Under the pieces are notes generated by a model. That model was given only the letters and a program-made list of their open reading frames with translations. It made no database searches and was not told the DNA's origin. Shown piece by piece: positions 6,043 to 7,487 of a DNA stretch of 7,487 nucleotides (its first letter is position 1; each line of letters opens with the position of its first letter). Source of the DNA: Hyphomicrobiales bacterium (GTDB taxonomy: Bacteria > Pseudomonadota > Alphaproteobacteria > Rhizobiales > Aestuariivirgaceae); the NCBI GenBank assembly GCA_013002595.1, contig JABDJG010000437.1, forward strand, positions 1-7,487. Reading direction: 5' to 3'. Position numbers and translations under genes: made by a program.

Positions 6043-7487
6043 GTGGCGGTATTCGAAAGCGCAATTGCGACGTCCAGTGACGACTTCAAGGCCAATGCGG
6101 CGGTGATGCGCGGGTTGGTCGATGAGTTGCACGAGACACGGGCCAGGGTGGCGCTCGGCGGGCCGGAAAAGTCGCGCGACCGGCATCTGTCGCGCGGCAA
6201 GCTGTTGCCGCGTGACCGGGTCGGCCAGCTGTGCGATCCGGGCACGCCGTTTCTCGAACTTTCGCCGATGGCAGCCTATGGCATGTATGGCGATGACATC
6301 CATGCCGCCGGGGTGATTACCGGCATTGGCCAGGTCAGCGGCACCGAGTGCGTGATCGTGTGCAATGATGCAACGATCAAGGGCGGCACCTACTATCCGA
6401 TGACCGTCAAGAAGCACCTGCGGGCCCAGGAAGTTGCGCGCGAGAACCATTTGCCGTGCATCTATCTGGTCGATTCCGGTGGTGCCAACCTGCCGAACCA
6501 CACCGAGGTTTTCCCGGACAAGGAGCATTTCGGGCGGATCTTTTACAATCAGGCGACGTTATCCTCGCTCGGCATCCCGCAGATTGCCTGCGTCATGGGC
6601 TCGTGCACGGCGGGCGGGGCCTATGTGCCGGCAATGTCCGATGAAACGGTAATCGTGCGCAAACAGGGTACGATCTTTCTGGCCGGGCCGCCGCTCGTCA
6701 AGGCTGCAACCGGCGAAGTGGTCACAGCAGAAGATCTCGGCGGCGCCGATGTGCACACGCGCATCTCGGGCGTGGCCGATCATTATGCGGTCGATGATGC
6801 CCATGCGCTGTCGATCGTGCGCAACATCATGGCCGGGCTCAATCGGTGCAAATCGCCCAGCATCGTGCTCAATGACCCGGTTAAGCCGAAATATGATGCC
6901 GAGGAAATCGGCGGCATCCTGCCGGACAGTTTTGCCAAATCCTATGATGTGCGCGAAGTGATTGCCCGGCTTGTCGATGCATCCGAGTTCGATGAGTTCA
7001 AGAAATTGTTCGGCACGACGCTGGTGACCGGCTTTGCCCGGATCTGGGGCATCCCGGTCGCCATTCTTGCCAACAACGGCATCCTTTATTCGGAATCAGC
7101 GCAAAAGGGTGCGCATTTCATCGAACTTGCCTGCCAGCGCAAGATCCCGCTGTTGTTCCTGCAGAACATCTCCGGCTTCATGGTTGGCCAGAAGTACGAG
7201 GCAGCCGGCATCGCCCGCGACGGCGCCAAACTGGTGACGGCGGTCGCATGCGCCAACGTACCAAAGATCACCGTGATCATCGGCGGCTCGTTCGGGGCCG
7301 GCAATTACGCAATGTGCGGGCGCGCCTACGGTGCGCGCATGCTGTGGATGTGGCCCAACGCCCGTATTTCGGTCATGGGGGGGGAACAGGCGGCAATGGT
7401 GCTCGCGCAGGTACGAAAAGACGGTGTGGAGGCCAAGGGAGAAATGTGGCCCGCGGAAGAGGAACGGAAATTCAAACGAACCATCCG
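6043..7487 (+). CDS. mccB: Methylcrotonyl-CoA carboxylase beta subunit (carboxyltransferase), 3' end cut
   Basis: The first 481 codons are present; the family is usually about 535 residues, so some 50 are missing beyond the window. The subunit moves carboxyl from biotin on the alpha subunit to 3-methylcrotonyl-CoA, giving 3-methylglutaconyl-CoA in leucine/isovalerate catabolism. The N- and C-terminal carboxyltransferase halves are both recognisable: DATIKGGTYYPMTVKKH, VDSGGANLPN, MGSCTAGGAYVPAMSDE (about 185-201) with the oxyanion-type GG, then NNGILYSES and GGSFGAGNYAMCGRAY (414-429), and NARISVMGGEQAA. GGSFGAGNY and FLQNISGFMVG separate it from propionyl-CoA carboxylase beta. The start is GTG 6043, with GAGG (6032-6035) seven bases upstream. 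ATG 6106 is in frame but would remove the conserved FKANAAVMRGLVDEL part. The gene for the biotin-carrying alpha subunit is expected downstream. No frameshift is seen, including across the eight-G run at 7377-7384. Confidence 0.94.
   Translation, partial: MAVFESAIATSSDDFKANAAVMRGLVDELHETRARVALGGPEKSRDRHLSRGKLLPRDRVGQLCDPGTPFLELSPMAAYGMYGDDIHAAGVITGIGQVSGTECVIVCNDATIKGGTYYPMTVKKHLRAQEVARENHLPCIYLVDSGGANLPNHTEVFPDKEHFGRIFYNQATLSSLGIPQIACVMGSCTAGGAYVPAMSDETVIVRKQGTIFLAGPPLVKAATGEVVTAEDLGGADVHTRISGVADHYAVDDAHALSIVRNIMAGLNRCKSPSIVLNDPVKPKYDAEEIGGILPDSFAKSYDVREVIARLVDASEFDEFKKLFGTTLVTGFARIWGIPVAILANNGILYSESAQKGAHFIELACQRKIPLLFLQNISGFMVGQKYEAAGIARDGAKLVTAVACANVPKITVIIGGSFGAGNYAMCGRAYGARMLWMWPNARISVMGGEQAAMVLAQVRKDGVEAKGEMWPAEEERKFKRTI

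Overview
The window reads as chromosomal DNA of a GC-rich alphaproteobacterium, probably Hyphomicrobiales/Rhizobiales-like. This rests on the G/C-rich third codon positions, the style of the ECF sigma/von Willebrand pair and the leucine-pathway carboxylase, and a palindromic repeat (core CCGGCCTTGAGCCGG) of a kind common between alphaproteobacterial genes. The genus cannot be named from this sequence alone. All seven genes lie on the + strand and coding density is very high.

Region 1 (32-3132) is a two-gene unit. An ECF sigma factor overlaps by four bases (ATGA) a large membrane-anchored von Willebrand factor A (VWA) protein of the YfbK type. The second protein holds the position usually taken by an anti-sigma factor. 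Its layout is a short cytoplasmic N-terminus, one membrane span, a long low-complexity linker and a periplasmic VWA module, which suggests a one-protein sensor/anti-sigma device. A strong intrinsic terminator (3154-3194) closes the unit.

Region 2 (3246-7487) is a tightly packed run of five genes: an RraA/HMG-aldolase-family protein, a single-domain rhodanese, an exported polysaccharide-lyase-like protein, a glutathione S-transferase-like protein started by TTG, and the beta (carboxyltransferase) subunit of methylcrotonyl-CoA carboxylase, started by GTG and cut by the window end. The last gene points to leucine/isovalerate catabolism, and its biotin-carrying alpha subunit is expected just downstream. 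The other four do not form an obvious pathway with it. They may be co-transcribed only because they are packed together.

The one structurally odd place is 4371-4520. Two palindromic elements sit at the junction between the rhodanese and the lyase-like gene and run into the reading frame of the latter. The right arm of the second element contains a candidate start codon with an AAGG before it, so the repeat may have reshaped the start and signal peptide of that gene. I see no CRISPR array, transposase, tRNA, rRNA or phage gene, and no gene-free stretch over 300 bases. The best candidate for an under-described system is the ECF sigma/VWA membrane protein pair, but it resembles gene pairs seen in many alphaproteobacteria and is not unique to this window.
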